Shown piece by piece: positions 26,407 to 39,545 of a stretch of 64,000 nucleotides of DNA (positions within the stretch are counted from its first letter, which is position 1; each line of letters starts with the position of its first letter). The DNA lies in NCBI GenBank assembly GCA_030653935.1, contig JAURYL010000091.1, forward strand, positions 1-64,000, given 5' to 3'. The notes beneath the pieces were generated by a model. That model saw only the letters and a list, made by a program, of their open reading frames with translations, was not told where the DNA came from and did no database searches. This DNA comes from Pseudomonadota bacterium (lineage in GTDB: Bacteria; Pseudomonadota; Gammaproteobacteria; Burkholderiales; Thiobacillaceae). A program made the position numbers and the translations under genes.

Positions 26407-28347
26407 CTATCGCGACACAAGCCCCTGTATCGCCGCCAGCAATTCCTCGCGCCGTATCGGCTTGCTGACGAAATCGTCCATGCCGGCGGCCAGGCAATGA
26501 TCGCGGTCTTCCGCGTAGGCGTTGGCGGTCAGGGCGATGATCGGCAGGCGTGTTCCCCCACTGGCCTCATGCGCGCGGATGTGGCGTGTGGTTTCCAAGC
26601 CATCGAGGTCCGGCATCTGCATATCCATCAACACCAGATCGAAGCGGGCCTTCTCCAGCAGCGCCAGGGCTTCCAGGCCGTTTTCCGCCAGCGTGACGCG
26701 GTGCCCCTCGCGGGTCAGGAGGGCAATGGCAAGACGCTGATTGATAAGGTTGTCCTCGGCCAACAGAATGTTCAACGGCGCTCGGCGCGTGGTCTGCACG
26801 ACGGTCGTGGGCTTGGCCGCAGCGGCGGGGGCCACGCCCAGCGGCAGGAGGAAGAAAAACTCGCTGCCCGCGCCCGGCTCGCTGTTCAGGCCCATGCGCC
26901 CGCCCATGAGTTGCACCAGCCGGCTGGAAATGGTCAATCCCAGGCCGGTGCCGCCGAAGCGCCGGGTGATGGAACCATCCGCCTGGGTAAACGCCTCGAA
27001 CACGCTGGGCTGTTTGTCGCGCGGAATACCGATGCCGGTGTCGCGCACGGCGATACGGGCATGCACGCCTTCACGCCGCGCCGCCAGCGTGATCGTGCCG
27101 CGCGAGGTGAACTTGATGGCGTTGCCGAGCAGGTTGAGCAGCACCTGGCGCACCCGAGCCGGGTCGGCGAGCAAGGTGGCGGGCAGATCGGTGGCAAGTT
27201 CCAGCGTCAGCGTCAGGCCTTTCTCGCGGCAGCGCGGCATCTCCAGACGCACCAGTTCGCGCAGCAGGGCGTCCAGGTCGAAGGCTTCCGCCGCCACATC
27301 GAGGCGACCCGCCTCGATCTTGGAGAAATCCAGGATGTCGTTGAGGATGTGCAGCAGCGCATCGGCGGATGAACTCGCCAGACCCAGGTATTCGCGCTGC
27401 TCCGCGTTGAGCGAGGTATCCAGCGCCAGGGTGAGCATGCCCAGGATGCCGTTCATGGGCGTGCGGATTTCATGGCTCATGTTGGCCAGGAACTCGCTCT
27501 TGGCACGGCTCGCCGCTTCCGCCGCCTCCTTGGCCTGGATCAGGGCCACCTCCGCCTGTTTCTGCGCGCTGATGTCGCTATGCGTGCCGACCATGCGCAG
27601 CGGTGTGCCGTCGGCGGCGAACACCGCCTGGCCGCGCGAGAGCATCCACAGATAATGGCCGTCCTTGTGGCGGAAGCGGAACACGGTTTCGAACTTGTCG
27701 GTCTTGCCGGAGAGATGCGAATCGATCGCCATCCTGGCCGCCACCAGATCGTCGGGATGCACACGATCAGACCATTCCCTCAAGGCGATGCCGATCTCGT
27801 CCTCGCCATGGCCGAGCATGGCCTTCCAGCGCGGCGAGTAATAGACGCTGTCGTGAACCATGTCCCAGTCCCACACCCCATCGTTGGCGCCGCGCATGGC
27901 GAGATCGAAGCGTTCCTCGCTTTTCGCCAGGGCGGCGCGAATCCGCTCGCGCTCGCGGGTCAGCCCGGCGATCTGGCCCGCCAGGGCCACCAGATCCTCG
28001 GCCTGGCCACCGTTCCCGGTGTGCAGGGCATCGAACGCCCCCTGTAACGCCGCCAGGGCCTGGGCGCTGGCCTGAGCCTCGTCGCGCAGCTTCTGGTTGG
28101 CATCGGATAGCTCTTCCGAGGAGAGTTCCAGACCACGCCGGATCAGGGCGAGATCGCGCTCCTGCTGGGTGTAGGCCTCGGAAACCCGTTCCAGCAGCGT
28201 CGGCAGGCCGTACAGCGCGCGCGCCAGATCGGCATCCTGGCCCACACATTGACCCGCCAGCGTACCAAGCGCACCCGCCAGGCGCGGCCACGCGCCAGTC
28301 TCGACGCTCAGGGCGCGTTTGATCTGGCGTTCCAGGAGGCGATGCAT
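26407..28347 (-). CDS. Hybrid sensor histidine kinase (PAS-HisKA-HATPase-receiver)
   Basis: The 646-residue soluble kinase has an N-terminal coiled-coil region (about 60-145), a PAS domain with PAC (about 146-270, [10 protein letters not shown] to GTHSDIS), a dimerisation domain with phospho-His in [10 protein letters not shown], an ATP-binding domain with NAIKFT and GTGLGLTI, and a C-terminal receiver with Asp in [10 protein letters not shown]. No membrane segments are visible, so it senses a cytoplasmic signal. The FIST-domain gene lies directly upstream on the same strand and probably acts as its sensory partner. No dedicated output regulator is adjacent. Confidence 0.93.
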   Translation of the reverse strand: MHRLLERQIKRALSVETGAWPRLAGALGTLAGQCVGQDADLARALYGLPTLLERVSEAYTQQERDLALIRRGLELSSEELSDANQKLRDEAQASAQALAALQGAFDALHTGNGGQAEDLVALAGQIAGLTRERERIRAALAKSEERFDLAMRGANDGVWDWDMVHDSVYYSPRWKAMLGHGEDEIGIALREWSDRVHPDDLVAARMAIDSHLSGKTDKFETVFRFRHKDGHYLWMLSRGQAVFAADGTPLRMVGTHSDISAQKQAEVALIQAKEAAEAASRAKSEFLANMSHEIRTPMNGILGMLTLALDTSLNAEQREYLGLASSSADALLHILNDILDFSKIEAGRLDVAAEAFDLDALLRELVRLEMPRCREKGLTLTLELATDLPATLLADPARVRQVLLNLLGNAIKFTSRGTITLAARREGVHARIAVRDTGIGIPRDKQPSVFEAFTQADGSITRRFGGTGLGLTISSRLVQLMGGRMGLNSEPGAGSEFFFLLPLGVAPAAAAKPTTVVQTTRRAPLNILLAEDNLINQRLAIALLTREGHRVTLAENGLEALALLEKARFDLVLMDMQMPDLDGLETTRHIRAHEASGGTRLPIIALTANAYAEDRDHCLAAGMDDFVSKPIRREELLAAIQGLVSR

Positions 28348-28375
28348 GTCAGGCGGTACTCGCCATGATCAGATC

Positions 28376-28431
28376 GTAGGGTGCGACGCGCGCACCGCCC
28401 CTTGTCGAATGGTGCGCACGGCGCACCCTAC
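28376..28431. repeat. Inverted REP pair (GTAGGGTGCG type)
   Basis: GTAGGGTGCGACGCGCGCACC faces GGTGCGCACGGCGCACCCTAC between the FIST and kinase genes. A related pair lies at 52796-52849. Confidence 0.85.
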
Positions 28432-28437
28432 GGCGCA

Positions 28438-29580
28438 TCAATGCCCCGCCTCACCCAACCAGGTGATGGTCATGGTCTGGTTGTGCAGTTTGCATTCCGT
28501 GGTTTCCAGGAAAGGACTGATCTCGCCATTGGAATAGAAGCCGGTAAGGCTGCAATTCTGGCCGAACACCGCGCCCACCGCCTCGACTTCCTCGTCCACC
28601 CGGTCGCCCATCACCAGTTTGCGGCCGATGCAGGAAATCAGGATGGCGAGCGACTGGCCATCCGCCTCGGCCATCCGGCTGGCGGCTTGTGCCGCCGCCT
28701 CGGCGCCGTCCACCAAGGCCTCCGTGGAGGCATGCATCAGCTTGAGATAGCCGTCCTGGGGGATGTCGCCGGCCAGGGTCAGGCTGCCGTCGGCCTCGTT
28801 GATACCCAGCAGGGTGCGGATCAGGCCGGTTTCCTCGCGCTCGTGCGAGAGGATGGCGAAGGGGAACAACAGGCCGGAGGCGGGCAGGTCCTTGGCGTAT
28901 TCACCCAGATAGCGTTTGTAGATGGCCAGCGCCGGCTCGCCGTCCAGTTCGTAGAGCACATTACCGGCCGCTTTCGTCGCACGGCGGGCCGGGCCGAAGC
29001 TCTGCCAGCCACCGAAGGAGCCGTGCGCGAAGCTGACCGCGTCGCCATAGAAGCCGACCGCCAGCATCAGACGATCTGATACCACGTCATCCAGCATCGC
29101 CCAGGTGCGCGTGAAAGCTCCGTTGTCACCGGCCAACCCGCCAGTCAGGGGAATGCCCTTGCCCAGTACGGAAACCGCGCCGCCGATCAATTCGCTGCCG
29201 TTCACCGCCACCCCTTGCGATAGCAGCAACACGGCTTTCAGGTCGGGTGTCAGCAACTGCTCGGCAAGGCGCCGGCCGGCATCGGCGGAGTCGTCCATGC
29301 CGGCGAAGTCGGTGGAGGCCACCTTGAAGGGGATGTGCTCGAAGTGGATGGCGGTGACCACGATGCTGTTGTCACTCACCCCCTGGCCGGAGATTTCTCC
29401 GGCAGTGGACAAGGCCAGACGCCGCGCCTGGGGAAAGGCTTGCGCCAGCGTGGCGGCAAAGGCTGCATCCGCGAAGAACACGGGCGCCGCGAACACCAGC
29501 ACCAGATTGGGCGCGATTGCCGCCAGCGGCGTAAGCGCGGCGGTATCCAGTGCGGTAAGAACGGCTTGGCGGACTTGCAT
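28438..29580 (-). CDS. FIST N/FIST C sensory protein
   Basis: The 380-residue protein contains the two FIST domains used for small-ligand sensing in signalling proteins. Visible are the N-terminal half with LALSTAGEISGQGVSD and LLSQGVAVNGSELIGG, and the C-terminal half with LFPFAILSHEREETG and the closing CSLTGFYSNGEISPF. It has no output domain of its own, so it likely feeds the hybrid kinase encoded downstream. GGGAG lies before ATG 29580; an in-frame start at 29622 adds 14 residues without support. Confidence 0.9.
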   Translation of the reverse strand: MQVRQAVLTALDTAALTPLAAIAPNLVLVFAAPVFFADAAFAATLAQAFPQARRLALSTAGEISGQGVSDNSIVVTAIHFEHIPFKVASTDFAGMDDSADAGRRLAEQLLTPDLKAVLLLSQGVAVNGSELIGGAVSVLGKGIPLTGGLAGDNGAFTRTWAMLDDVVSDRLMLAVGFYGDAVSFAHGSFGGWQSFGPARRATKAAGNVLYELDGEPALAIYKRYLGEYAKDLPASGLLFPFAILSHEREETGLIRTLLGINEADGSLTLAGDIPQDGYLKLMHASTEALVDGAEAAAQAASRMAEADGQSLAILISCIGRKLVMGDRVDEEVEAVGAVFGQNCSLTGFYSNGEISPFLETTECKLHNQTMTITWLGEAGH

Positions 29581-29748
29581 GACGGCTCCCTTATTGTGTG
29601 ATTGACGCCAAGTTATCGGCACTAATGACTCGGACTTGAGCGTCCGGCTTCCGGACTTACCCCGTACCCGACGAAAAGACCGGCGGGTGGCCGGGCAAGC
29701 CTCCGCTAAAATCGACGCATCTCAATCTTCCCCGGCCCTCTTGTCGCC

Positions 29749-30978
29749 ATGCCCGTCAATCTTTCCGCTCCCGATCCCGCCTCCCTGCAGCCTGTTCCCG
29801 GTGTCGAACTGGGCATCGCCTGCGCTGGCATCAAGAAACCCGGCCGCCGCGATGTGCTGGTGATGACCCTGCCGCATGACGCCGAAGTGGTGGGCGTGTT
29901 CACCCAGAACCGTTTCTGCGCCGCGCCCGTCACCGTATGCAAGGAACATCTGCACCAGGAGAGTGGTATCCGCGCCCTGGTGGTCAACACCGGCAACGCC
30001 AATGCCGGCACCGGCGAGGACGGTCTGCGCCGCGCCCGTGAAACCTGTGCCGCCGTGGCGGAAAACCTGAACCTCAAACCGGAACAGGTGTTGCCCTTCT
30101 CCACCGGCGTGATTCTCGAACCCCTGCCGCACGACAAGATCATCGCCGCCCTACCCGCCGCCCTCGACGACCTCAAGCCCGGTAACTGGGCGGCGGCGGC
30201 GGAAGCGATCATGACCACCGACATCGTGGCCAAGGCCACCTCGCGCAAGGCGGCACTGAACGGGGTGGAATTCAGCGTGACCGGCATCGCCAAGGGCTCC
30301 GGCATGATTCACCCGAACATGGCGACCATGCTGTCCTTCGTCGCCACCGACGCGCCGGTCTCCTGCGAGGCGCTGGAAGCCATGCTGCGCCATGCGGTGA
30401 ACAAGTCGTTCAACTGCATCACGGTGGATGGCGACACCTCGACCAACGACTCCTGCATCCTCATCGCCACCGGCAGCACGCCCGCGCCGGTGATCATGGA
30501 CTCCGGTGATTCCCGCTTCGACTCCCTCCAGTCGGTCATCACCGAGGTGATGATCGAACTCGCGCAGGCCATCGTGCGCGACGGCGAGGGCGCCACCAAG
30601 TTTATGGAAGTGCGGGTGGAAGGCGGCAAGGACGAGGCCGAATGCAAACAGGTGGCCTACGCCATCGCCCGTTCGCCGCTGGTAAAAACCGCGTTCTTCG
30701 CCTCCGACCCCAACCTCGGCCGCATCCTCGCCGCCATCGGCTATGCCGGCATTAATGACCTCGACGTCGACCGCATCCGCCTCTGGCTGGGTAACGTCCT
30801 GGTCGCGGAAAACGGCGGCCGCGCGCCGGGCTACCGGGAAGAAGAAGGCGCCCGCGTGATGGCGGCGCCGGAAATCGCGATCCGCGTCGACCTGGCGCGC
30901 GGCAACACGGTCGCGACGGTGTGGACCTGCGATTTTTCCTATGACTACGTGAAGATCAACGCGGAATACCGGACCTGA
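29749..30978 (+). CDS. argJ: Bifunctional glutamate N-acetyltransferase/N-acetylglutamate synthase
   Basis: ArgJ moves acetyl from N-acetylornithine to glutamate, closing the cyclic arginine pathway, and may also use acetyl-CoA. The 409-residue precursor self-cleaves before the conserved threonine in NMATMLSF, giving alpha and beta chains. Other family marks are [19 protein letters not shown] and the C-terminal NAEYRT. Spacing from the divergent FIST gene is about 170 bp, leaving room for its own promoter. The DUF815 ATPase gene follows, an arrangement I know from other betaproteobacteria. Confidence 0.96.
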   Translation: MPVNLSAPDPASLQPVPGVELGIACAGIKKPGRRDVLVMTLPHDAEVVGVFTQNRFCAAPVTVCKEHLHQESGIRALVVNTGNANAGTGEDGLRRARETCAAVAENLNLKPEQVLPFSTGVILEPLPHDKIIAALPAALDDLKPGNWAAAAEAIMTTDIVAKATSRKAALNGVEFSVTGIAKGSGMIHPNMATMLSFVATDAPVSCEALEAMLRHAVNKSFNCITVDGDTSTNDSCILIATGSTPAPVIMDSGDSRFDSLQSVITEVMIELAQAIVRDGEGATKFMEVRVEGGKDEAECKQVAYAIARSPLVKTAFFASDPNLGRILAAIGYAGINDLDVDRIRLWLGNVLVAENGGRAPGYREEEGARVMAAPEIAIRVDLARGNTVATVWTCDFSYDYVKINAEYRT

Positions 30979-30983
30979 ACGCT

Positions 30984-31053
30984 GTAGCGCCGGCTTCCAG
31001 CCGGCTTCGTGGGCCTGATTAGAAGAACAAAGCCGGCAGGATGCCGGCGCTAC
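30984..31053. repeat. Inverted REP pair between argJ and the DUF815 gene
   Basis: GTAGCGCCGGC faces GCCGGCGCTAC. The right foot is followed at once by ATGGAGACGCA, so the ribosome-binding site of the next gene adjoins the repeat. Confidence 0.85.
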
Positions 31054-31064
31054 ATGGAGACGCA

Positions 31065-31988
31065 ATGAACGACGATTTCGAGGAGGAAGACGTGTCCCCC
31101 GTGTACCAGGTCAGCCCGGAACTCGCGCTCCTGGTCGCCCGCGGCAATGACCTGCTGGCGCGGCTGGATGCCTGGCTGCCACCGCTGCCGCCGCGCGTGG
31201 ACTGGCGCGAGACGCTGGCCTGCCGCTGGCGCAAGCAGATGGGACGTGGCCTGTTGCTGCCGGTCACCACCCTGAATTGCCCGCCCTGGGAGGCGCTCAC
31301 CGGCATCGCCGAGCAGAAGGCGGAAGTGGAGCGCAACACGCGCCAGTTTCTCAAGCTGCTGCCGGCCAACAACGTGTTGCTCGCCGGCAGCCGGGGCTGC
31401 GGCAAATCCTCGTTGATCAAGGCCCTGCTGCCGCGCCACGCGAAGCAGGGCCTGCGTCTGGTGGAGGTGGATCGCGAAGACCTGATCGACCTGCCCGACA
31501 TCACCGCGCGCCTGGAAGGCCAGCCCTGGCGCTTCATCCTGTTCAGCGACGACCTTTCCTTCGAGCCGAATGACGCCGCCTACAAGCCGCTGAAAGCCGC
31601 GCTCGACGGGTCCGTGGCGGGCTTGCCGGATAACGTACTGATCTACGCCACCTCGAACCGGCGCCATCTGATGCCGGAGTTTTTCGCGGAAAACGAAGCC
31701 ACCCGACACCTGGGGGGCGAAGTGCGGCCGGCGGAAAGCATCGAGGAAAAAATCAGCCTGTCCGACCGCTTCGGCCTCACGCTCACCTTCTGGCCGTTCA
31801 ATCAGGACGACTACCTGGCCATCGTCGGCGCCTGGGTGGCGGCGCTGGGGGGCAAGGCGACGGAATCCATGCGTCAGGAAGCGATCAACTGGGCGATTGC
31901 CCGTGGCGGCCGCTCCGGCCGCGTCGCCCGCCAGTTCGCCGCCGACTGGGTGGGCGGGCAGGGCTTGAAGCGGGGGCGCGGGCGCTGA
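31065..31988 (+). CDS. DUF815-family P-loop ATPase
   Basis: The 307-residue AAA+-like ATPase has a DnaA/DnaC-like nucleotide fold: Walker A AGSRGCGKSS (about 107-116), a Walker B-like RFILFSDDLSFE segment, and the ATSNRRHLMPEFF sensor region. The family is widespread in bacteria beside argJ and mutT but has no settled function. ATG at 31065 follows GGAGA at good spacing; an in-frame ATG at 31041 lies inside the REP. Product is cytoplasmic. No partner with a clear link to it is seen. Confidence 0.88.
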   Translation: MNDDFEEEDVSPVYQVSPELALLVARGNDLLARLDAWLPPLPPRVDWRETLACRWRKQMGRGLLLPVTTLNCPPWEALTGIAEQKAEVERNTRQFLKLLPANNVLLAGSRGCGKSSLIKALLPRHAKQGLRLVEVDREDLIDLPDITARLEGQPWRFILFSDDLSFEPNDAAYKPLKAALDGSVAGLPDNVLIYATSNRRHLMPEFFAENEATRHLGGEVRPAESIEEKISLSDRFGLTLTFWPFNQDDYLAIVGAWVAALGGKATESMRQEAINWAIARGGRSGRVARQFAADWVGGQGLKRGRGR

Positions 31989-32270
31989 ACGCAAGGCGGC
32001 GGCGCTGAAATTCAGGGCCAAATCTCAATGAATGTTGCCGTGCACCATCGAACGCACAAACAACCCTTAATAACCATTATTTATCAATAAGTTGCATTAA
32101 CATCAAAAGACCTCAAGCAGCCGTTTCCTTGCCCGGAATGGCTCGCTTCTGTCATGATTGCGCGGCTTACCGGCCTGTTCCGGCCTCACCTGTTTTTTTC
32201 CCGCTACCAGCGCCCGCCGCACGCGCGTATTTCGTGACCGGCGCGGCCCCGTTTCAAGCAGAGAGTGTGT
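31989..32270. other. AT-rich intergenic region upstream of the PPi-PEPCK gene
   Basis: About 280 bp without a gene. Positions 32060-32110 are distinctly AT-rich for this genome (for example TAATAACCATTATTTATC), as expected of a promoter, but I cannot assign boxes or a regulator with confidence. Confidence 0.4.
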
Positions 32271-35753
<3,483 letters not shown>

Positions 35754-35766
35754 ACCGCCCGCACCC

Positions 35767-35802
35767 CATGAAAAAACCCCGCTCCGGCGGGGTTTTTTCA
35801 TG
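35767..35802. terminator. Bidirectional rho-independent terminator after PPi-PEPCK
   Basis: A perfect stem CCCCGC/GCGGGG with a TCCG loop flanked by A6 and T6, 14 bp after the stop. It ends the PEPCK transcript and insulates the TonB receptor gene. Confidence 0.92.
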
Positions 35803-35882
35803 GGCCGCGACAATTTGCCGCATTCCCGGATACCGGCGCGCTTCCTAACATCTCGCGCTTATTTCGATAACGGAGTCCGGAA

Positions 35883-38141
35883 ATGAAGTCGCGCCTGAAA
35901 CCCCTCGTCGCCTTGCTCGCCGCTTGCCCTTGGTATGGCTTCGCCGCCGAGATTCCGATGCTGGAGGAGATCGTCGTCAGCGCGGCCAGACCGCAATATC
36001 CGCCCCTGGGCGTGTCCAGCCTTGGCGAGGCCGCGCTGGCACCACTGCGGGCCTCCACCAGCGACGCCGCCAGCCTCCTGCGCGATATTCCCGGCGTCAG
36101 CCTTTATGGCGCCGGCGGCGTTTCCAGCCTGCCGTCGATGCATGGCCTCGCCGATGACCGCCTGCGGATCAAGGTCGATGGCATGGACCTCATTTCCGCC
36201 TGCGCCAACCACATGAATTCGCCGCTGTCCTACATCGATCCCGCCAACGTGGGGAGCGTCAAGGTGGTGGCCGGGCTGACACCGGTGAGTGTGGCCGGCG
36301 ACAGCATCGGCGCCAGTATTGCCGTTACCTCGGCGGCGCCCGAATTCGCCCGCTCCGGGACAACGCCATTGCTCAAGGGCCAGGCTGGCGTGTTCTATCG
36401 CAGCAATGGCGATGCGTATGGCGGCAACCTGTCGGCCACCATCGCGGGTGAAAAGTTGAGCATGACCTACAACGGCGCAACGGCCCAGGCCGGCAACTAC
36501 AAAGCGGCGAAGGACTTCAAGGCGGCCGACGTCGTGCCCGCCATTCGCGCCCAGGACAAGGTGGGCCATGCGCTGGCCGGCGACGAGGTGGCCTCCAGTC
36601 ACTACAAATCGATCAACCATGCGCTCGGCTTCGCGCTGCGCCATGAGCATCACCTGGCCGAGCTGAAACTGGGTTTGCAGGACATCCCCTACCAGGCCTG
36701 GCCAAACCAGCGCATGGACATGACCGGCAATGACAGCACCCAGATCAACCTGCGCTACGCCGGCGAATATGACTGGGGCGCGTTGGAAGCGCGTGTTTAT
36801 AACGAGAAGACGCGGCACAAAATGCAGTTCGGCGAGGACAAGTGGTACTGGTACCCAACCAACAACACGCTGCCCAACACTGCCACGACGCCCGGCATGC
36901 CGATGGATACCGAAGGCGACAATACCGGCGCGCGCATGGTGGCGGATCTCGCGCTATCCGGGCGCGACCTGGTTCGGGTGGGCGGCGAATTCCAGCGTTA
37001 CCGCCTCAAGGACTGGTGGGAGGCGTCCGGCACTGGTGGCATGGCCCCGGATACGTTCTGGAACATCAACAACGGCGAACGCGACCGCCTCGGCCTCTTC
37101 GCCGAATGGGAGGCGCGCTGGAATCCCGCGTGGTTCACCCTGCTCGGGGCGCGTGGCGAACGGGTGGACATGAACACCGGCACAGTGCAGGGCTATAACG
37201 CGACCTCGTTCTATCCCGCCGAAGCCGCCGCCTTCAATGCCAGCGACCGCGCCAAGACCGACCACAATCTGGACCTGACCGTGCTGGCGCGTCATACGCC
37301 GGACGCCACACGCACTTTCGAGTTCGGCTATGCCCGGAAAACCCGTTCACCCAATCTCTATGAGCGCTATGCCTGGTCGACGGGCGGCATGGCGATGCGC
37401 ATGGTCAACTGGGCCGGCGACGGCAACGGCTATGTCGGCAATCTCGACCTGAAACCGGAAGTTGCGCATACCTTGAGCGCCGCCGCCGACTGGCACGACG
37501 ACGCCCGTGAGCGCTGGGGAGTGAAAGTGTCGCCGTACTTCACCTACGTCGACGACTACATCGATGCCCGCCGCTGCGCTTCGGCGAACGCCAATTGCAA
37601 CGCCGCGAACCAGACCGCCACGAGCGGATTCGTCTACCTCCAGTTCGTCAACCAATCCGCCCGCCTCTACGGGGTGGATATTTCCGGGAATTACACCCTG
37701 GCGGATAGCGGCCCTTATGGCCGCGTCATCGCCACCGGCATGGTGAGTTACACGCGCGGTGAAAACCGCACGAGCGGCGACAATCTCTACAACATCATGC
37801 CGCTCAACGCCAAACTGACGGTCGGCAACAAGCTCGGCGCCTGGAGCAACACCCTCGAATGGCTGCTGGTCCAGGGCAAGGAGGACGTCTCCCAGGTTCG
37901 GAACGAACTGAAAACCAGCGGCTATGGCCTGCTCAATCTGCGCGGCAGCTATGAATGGAAGCAGGTTCGCCTGGATTTCGGGGTGGAAAACCTGCTGAAC
38001 AAGTACTACGTGCATCCGCTCGGTGGGGCCTATACCGGCCAGGGGCAGACCATGTCGGGCACCGCTGTCACCGTCCCCTGGGGCGTTTCCGTTCCCGGCA
38101 TGGGGCGCTCGCTTTACGCCGGCCTGAACGTAAAATTCTGA
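35883..38141 (+). CDS. TonB-dependent outer-membrane receptor, probably for copper
   Basis: The 752-residue protein has a signal peptide (1-22), a TonB-box-like EEIVVSA, a plug domain (about 40-150, with LLRDIPGVSLYG and VAGDSIGASIAV) and a long beta-barrel ending in Phe. Met/His/Cys residues in the plug (SACANHMNSP) fit a copper ligand set, and the gene is followed by a PCu(A)C copper chaperone. It resembles the OprC-type copper receptors, so copper uptake is the best guess; the substrate is inferred from motif and neighbour. Start ATG 35883. Confidence 0.85.
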   Translation: MKSRLKPLVALLAACPWYGFAAEIPMLEEIVVSAARPQYPPLGVSSLGEAALAPLRASTSDAASLLRDIPGVSLYGAGGVSSLPSMHGLADDRLRIKVDGMDLISACANHMNSPLSYIDPANVGSVKVVAGLTPVSVAGDSIGASIAVTSAAPEFARSGTTPLLKGQAGVFYRSNGDAYGGNLSATIAGEKLSMTYNGATAQAGNYKAAKDFKAADVVPAIRAQDKVGHALAGDEVASSHYKSINHALGFALRHEHHLAELKLGLQDIPYQAWPNQRMDMTGNDSTQINLRYAGEYDWGALEARVYNEKTRHKMQFGEDKWYWYPTNNTLPNTATTPGMPMDTEGDNTGARMVADLALSGRDLVRVGGEFQRYRLKDWWEASGTGGMAPDTFWNINNGERDRLGLFAEWEARWNPAWFTLLGARGERVDMNTGTVQGYNATSFYPAEAAAFNASDRAKTDHNLDLTVLARHTPDATRTFEFGYARKTRSPNLYERYAWSTGGMAMRMVNWAGDGNGYVGNLDLKPEVAHTLSAAADWHDDARERWGVKVSPYFTYVDDYIDARRCASANANCNAANQTATSGFVYLQFVNQSARLYGVDISGNYTLADSGPYGRVIATGMVSYTRGENRTSGDNLYNIMPLNAKLTVGNKLGAWSNTLEWLLVQGKEDVSQVRNELKTSGYGLLNLRGSYEWKQVRLDFGVENLLNKYYVHPLGGAYTGQGQTMSGTAVTVPWGVSVPGMGRSLYAGLNVKF

Positions 38142-38197
38142 CGCACTCACCGCGCACGAAAACACGCCACAAAGCCCACTTTTGCAAAGGAAACACC

Positions 38198-38644
38198 ATG
38201 CAACGCACCCTGCTTACCCTGCTTCTCGGCCTGACTCTGGCCGCCCCAGCCGTCGCCGATTCCGTCAAGGTGGAAAACGCCTGGGTCCGCGCCACCGCGC
38301 CCGGCCAGCAGGTCGCCGGCGGCTTCATGAATCTCACCGCCGACGCCGACATGACCCTGCTCGGTGGGGTGAGCCCCGTCTCCAAGGCGTTCGAGCTGCA
38401 CATCATGAAAATGGAAAATGGCGTCATGGAAATGCGCCAGATGAAGGAGATCGCGCTGCCCAAGGGCAAGACCGTGAGCCTGGAACCGGGCGGCCTGCAT
38501 GTCATGTTCATCGGCCTCAGGGGCCAGATCAAACCCGGCCAGAAGGTGCCGATGACCCTCATCGTCAAGGCGGCCGACGGCAAGGAACAGAAGCTGGTGG
38601 TGGCGGCGGAGGCGCGCAAGGCGGGGGGCGGGCACCACCACTGA
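38198..38644 (+). CDS. Periplasmic copper chaperone PCu(A)C
   Basis: PCu(A)C binds Cu(I) in the periplasm and delivers it to the CuA or CuB centre of cytochrome oxidases. The 148-residue protein has a signal peptide (1-20) and the exact family motif H-x10-M-x21-H-x-M at H68, M79, H101 and M103. The C-terminus ends in Gly-rich GGGHHH, extra metal ligands. AAAGG precedes ATG 38198. It lies 56 bp after the TonB receptor gene, so both probably form a copper-acquisition operon closed by the terminator at 38652-38680. Confidence 0.94.
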   Translation: MQRTLLTLLLGLTLAAPAVADSVKVENAWVRATAPGQQVAGGFMNLTADADMTLLGGVSPVSKAFELHIMKMENGVMEMRQMKEIALPKGKTVSLEPGGLHVMFIGLRGQIKPGQKVPMTLIVKAADGKEQKLVVAAEARKAGGGHHH

Positions 38645-38651
38645 GCACCAT

Positions 38652-38680
38652 GAAAAAGCCGGCAACTAGCCGGCTTTTTC
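38652..38680. terminator. Bidirectional terminator after the copper operon
   Basis: AAAAAGCCGGC/GCCGGCTTTTT stem with a short loop, 8 bp after the PCu(A)C stop. It may also serve the convergent phoU gene. Confidence 0.9.
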
Positions 38681-38685
38681 GTTCC

Positions 38686-38706
38686 GCCCGCGAGCGGGCC
38701 TCCTAC
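38686..38706. repeat. Single REP unit at the phoU stop
   Basis: A GTAGGAGGCCCGCTCGCGGG unit on the minus strand; its foot supplies the phoU TAG stop (38703-38705). Confidence 0.85.
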
Positions 38707-39404
38707 AGCAACTCGCGCTCCAGTTCCTCGATGGTGGTGTGGCGGACATCCTTGCCCTTGACCATGAACACCACATACTCGGACATGTTCTTGGCGTGGT
38801 CGCCGATGCGCTCGATGGCCTTCACCACGAACAGCAGATCGATGAAGGTGGAGATGGTGCGCGGGTCTTCCATCATGTAGGTGATCAAGTGACGCATGAT
38901 CATCTGGAATTCCTCATCCACCTCGATGTCCTGGCGCGCCACACCGGCGGCACCGGAAGCGTCCAGACGGGCGAAGGCGTCGAGGGATTCTCGCAACATG
39001 CTGGTGGTGAGGCCGGCCATGAACTTGATCTCGTTGTAGCGCGGCGAAGTGATGCGGTCGCTCTCGAAGATCTTGATGGCATAGCGGGCGATCTTGGCCG
39101 CCTCGTCGCCGATCCGCTCCAGGTCGGTGATGGTCTTGACGATGGTCAGGATCATGCGCAGGTCGCCGGCGGTGGGCTGGCGCAGCGCGATGATGTGAGT
39201 ACAGGCTTCGTCGCTGGCCACTTCCAGGGCGTTGACTCTGTGGTCGTTGGCGATCACTTCTTCCGCCAGCGTGGTGTTGCCGGTAATCAATGCCTCAATC
39301 GCCTTGCCGACCTGCTCTTCCACCAGGCCGCCCATTTCCAGCACGCGCGCGCGCACCGACTCCAGGTCGGCATCGAATTGTTTGTAGATGTGCTCGTTGG
39401 GCAT
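38703..39404 (-). CDS. phoU: Phosphate-specific transport regulator PhoU
   Basis: PhoU is a cytoplasmic metal-binding regulator that links the Pst phosphate transporter to the PhoR kinase. The 233-residue protein has two repeated three-helix bundles with the family pattern ERIGDEAAKIA in the first and ERIGDHAKNMSEYV in the second. No pst, phoB or phoR gene is adjacent, which is unusual, since phoU commonly ends a pst operon. The divergent upstream gap to the Nudix gene end is 141 bp. The TAG stop is part of a REP. Confidence 0.96.
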   Translation of the reverse strand: MPNEHIYKQFDADLESVRARVLEMGGLVEEQVGKAIEALITGNTTLAEEVIANDHRVNALEVASDEACTHIIALRQPTAGDLRMILTIVKTITDLERIGDEAAKIARYAIKIFESDRITSPRYNEIKFMAGLTTSMLRESLDAFARLDASGAAGVARQDIEVDEEFQMIMRHLITYMMEDPRTISTFIDLLFVVKAIERIGDHAKNMSEYVVFMVKGKDVRHTTIEELERELL

Positions 39405-39545
39405 TGATTCGTCTCCATCGGTTACCCCTCCGATCCTGGCTGGGCGGAATCCGGGCGATTATAGGCGCGTCAATTGTTCAAAATATGACAAGTCGGTGAC
39501 ACCTCACCCCGTTTCCCCAGCCGCTTTTTTCGCCACTGACGGCGC

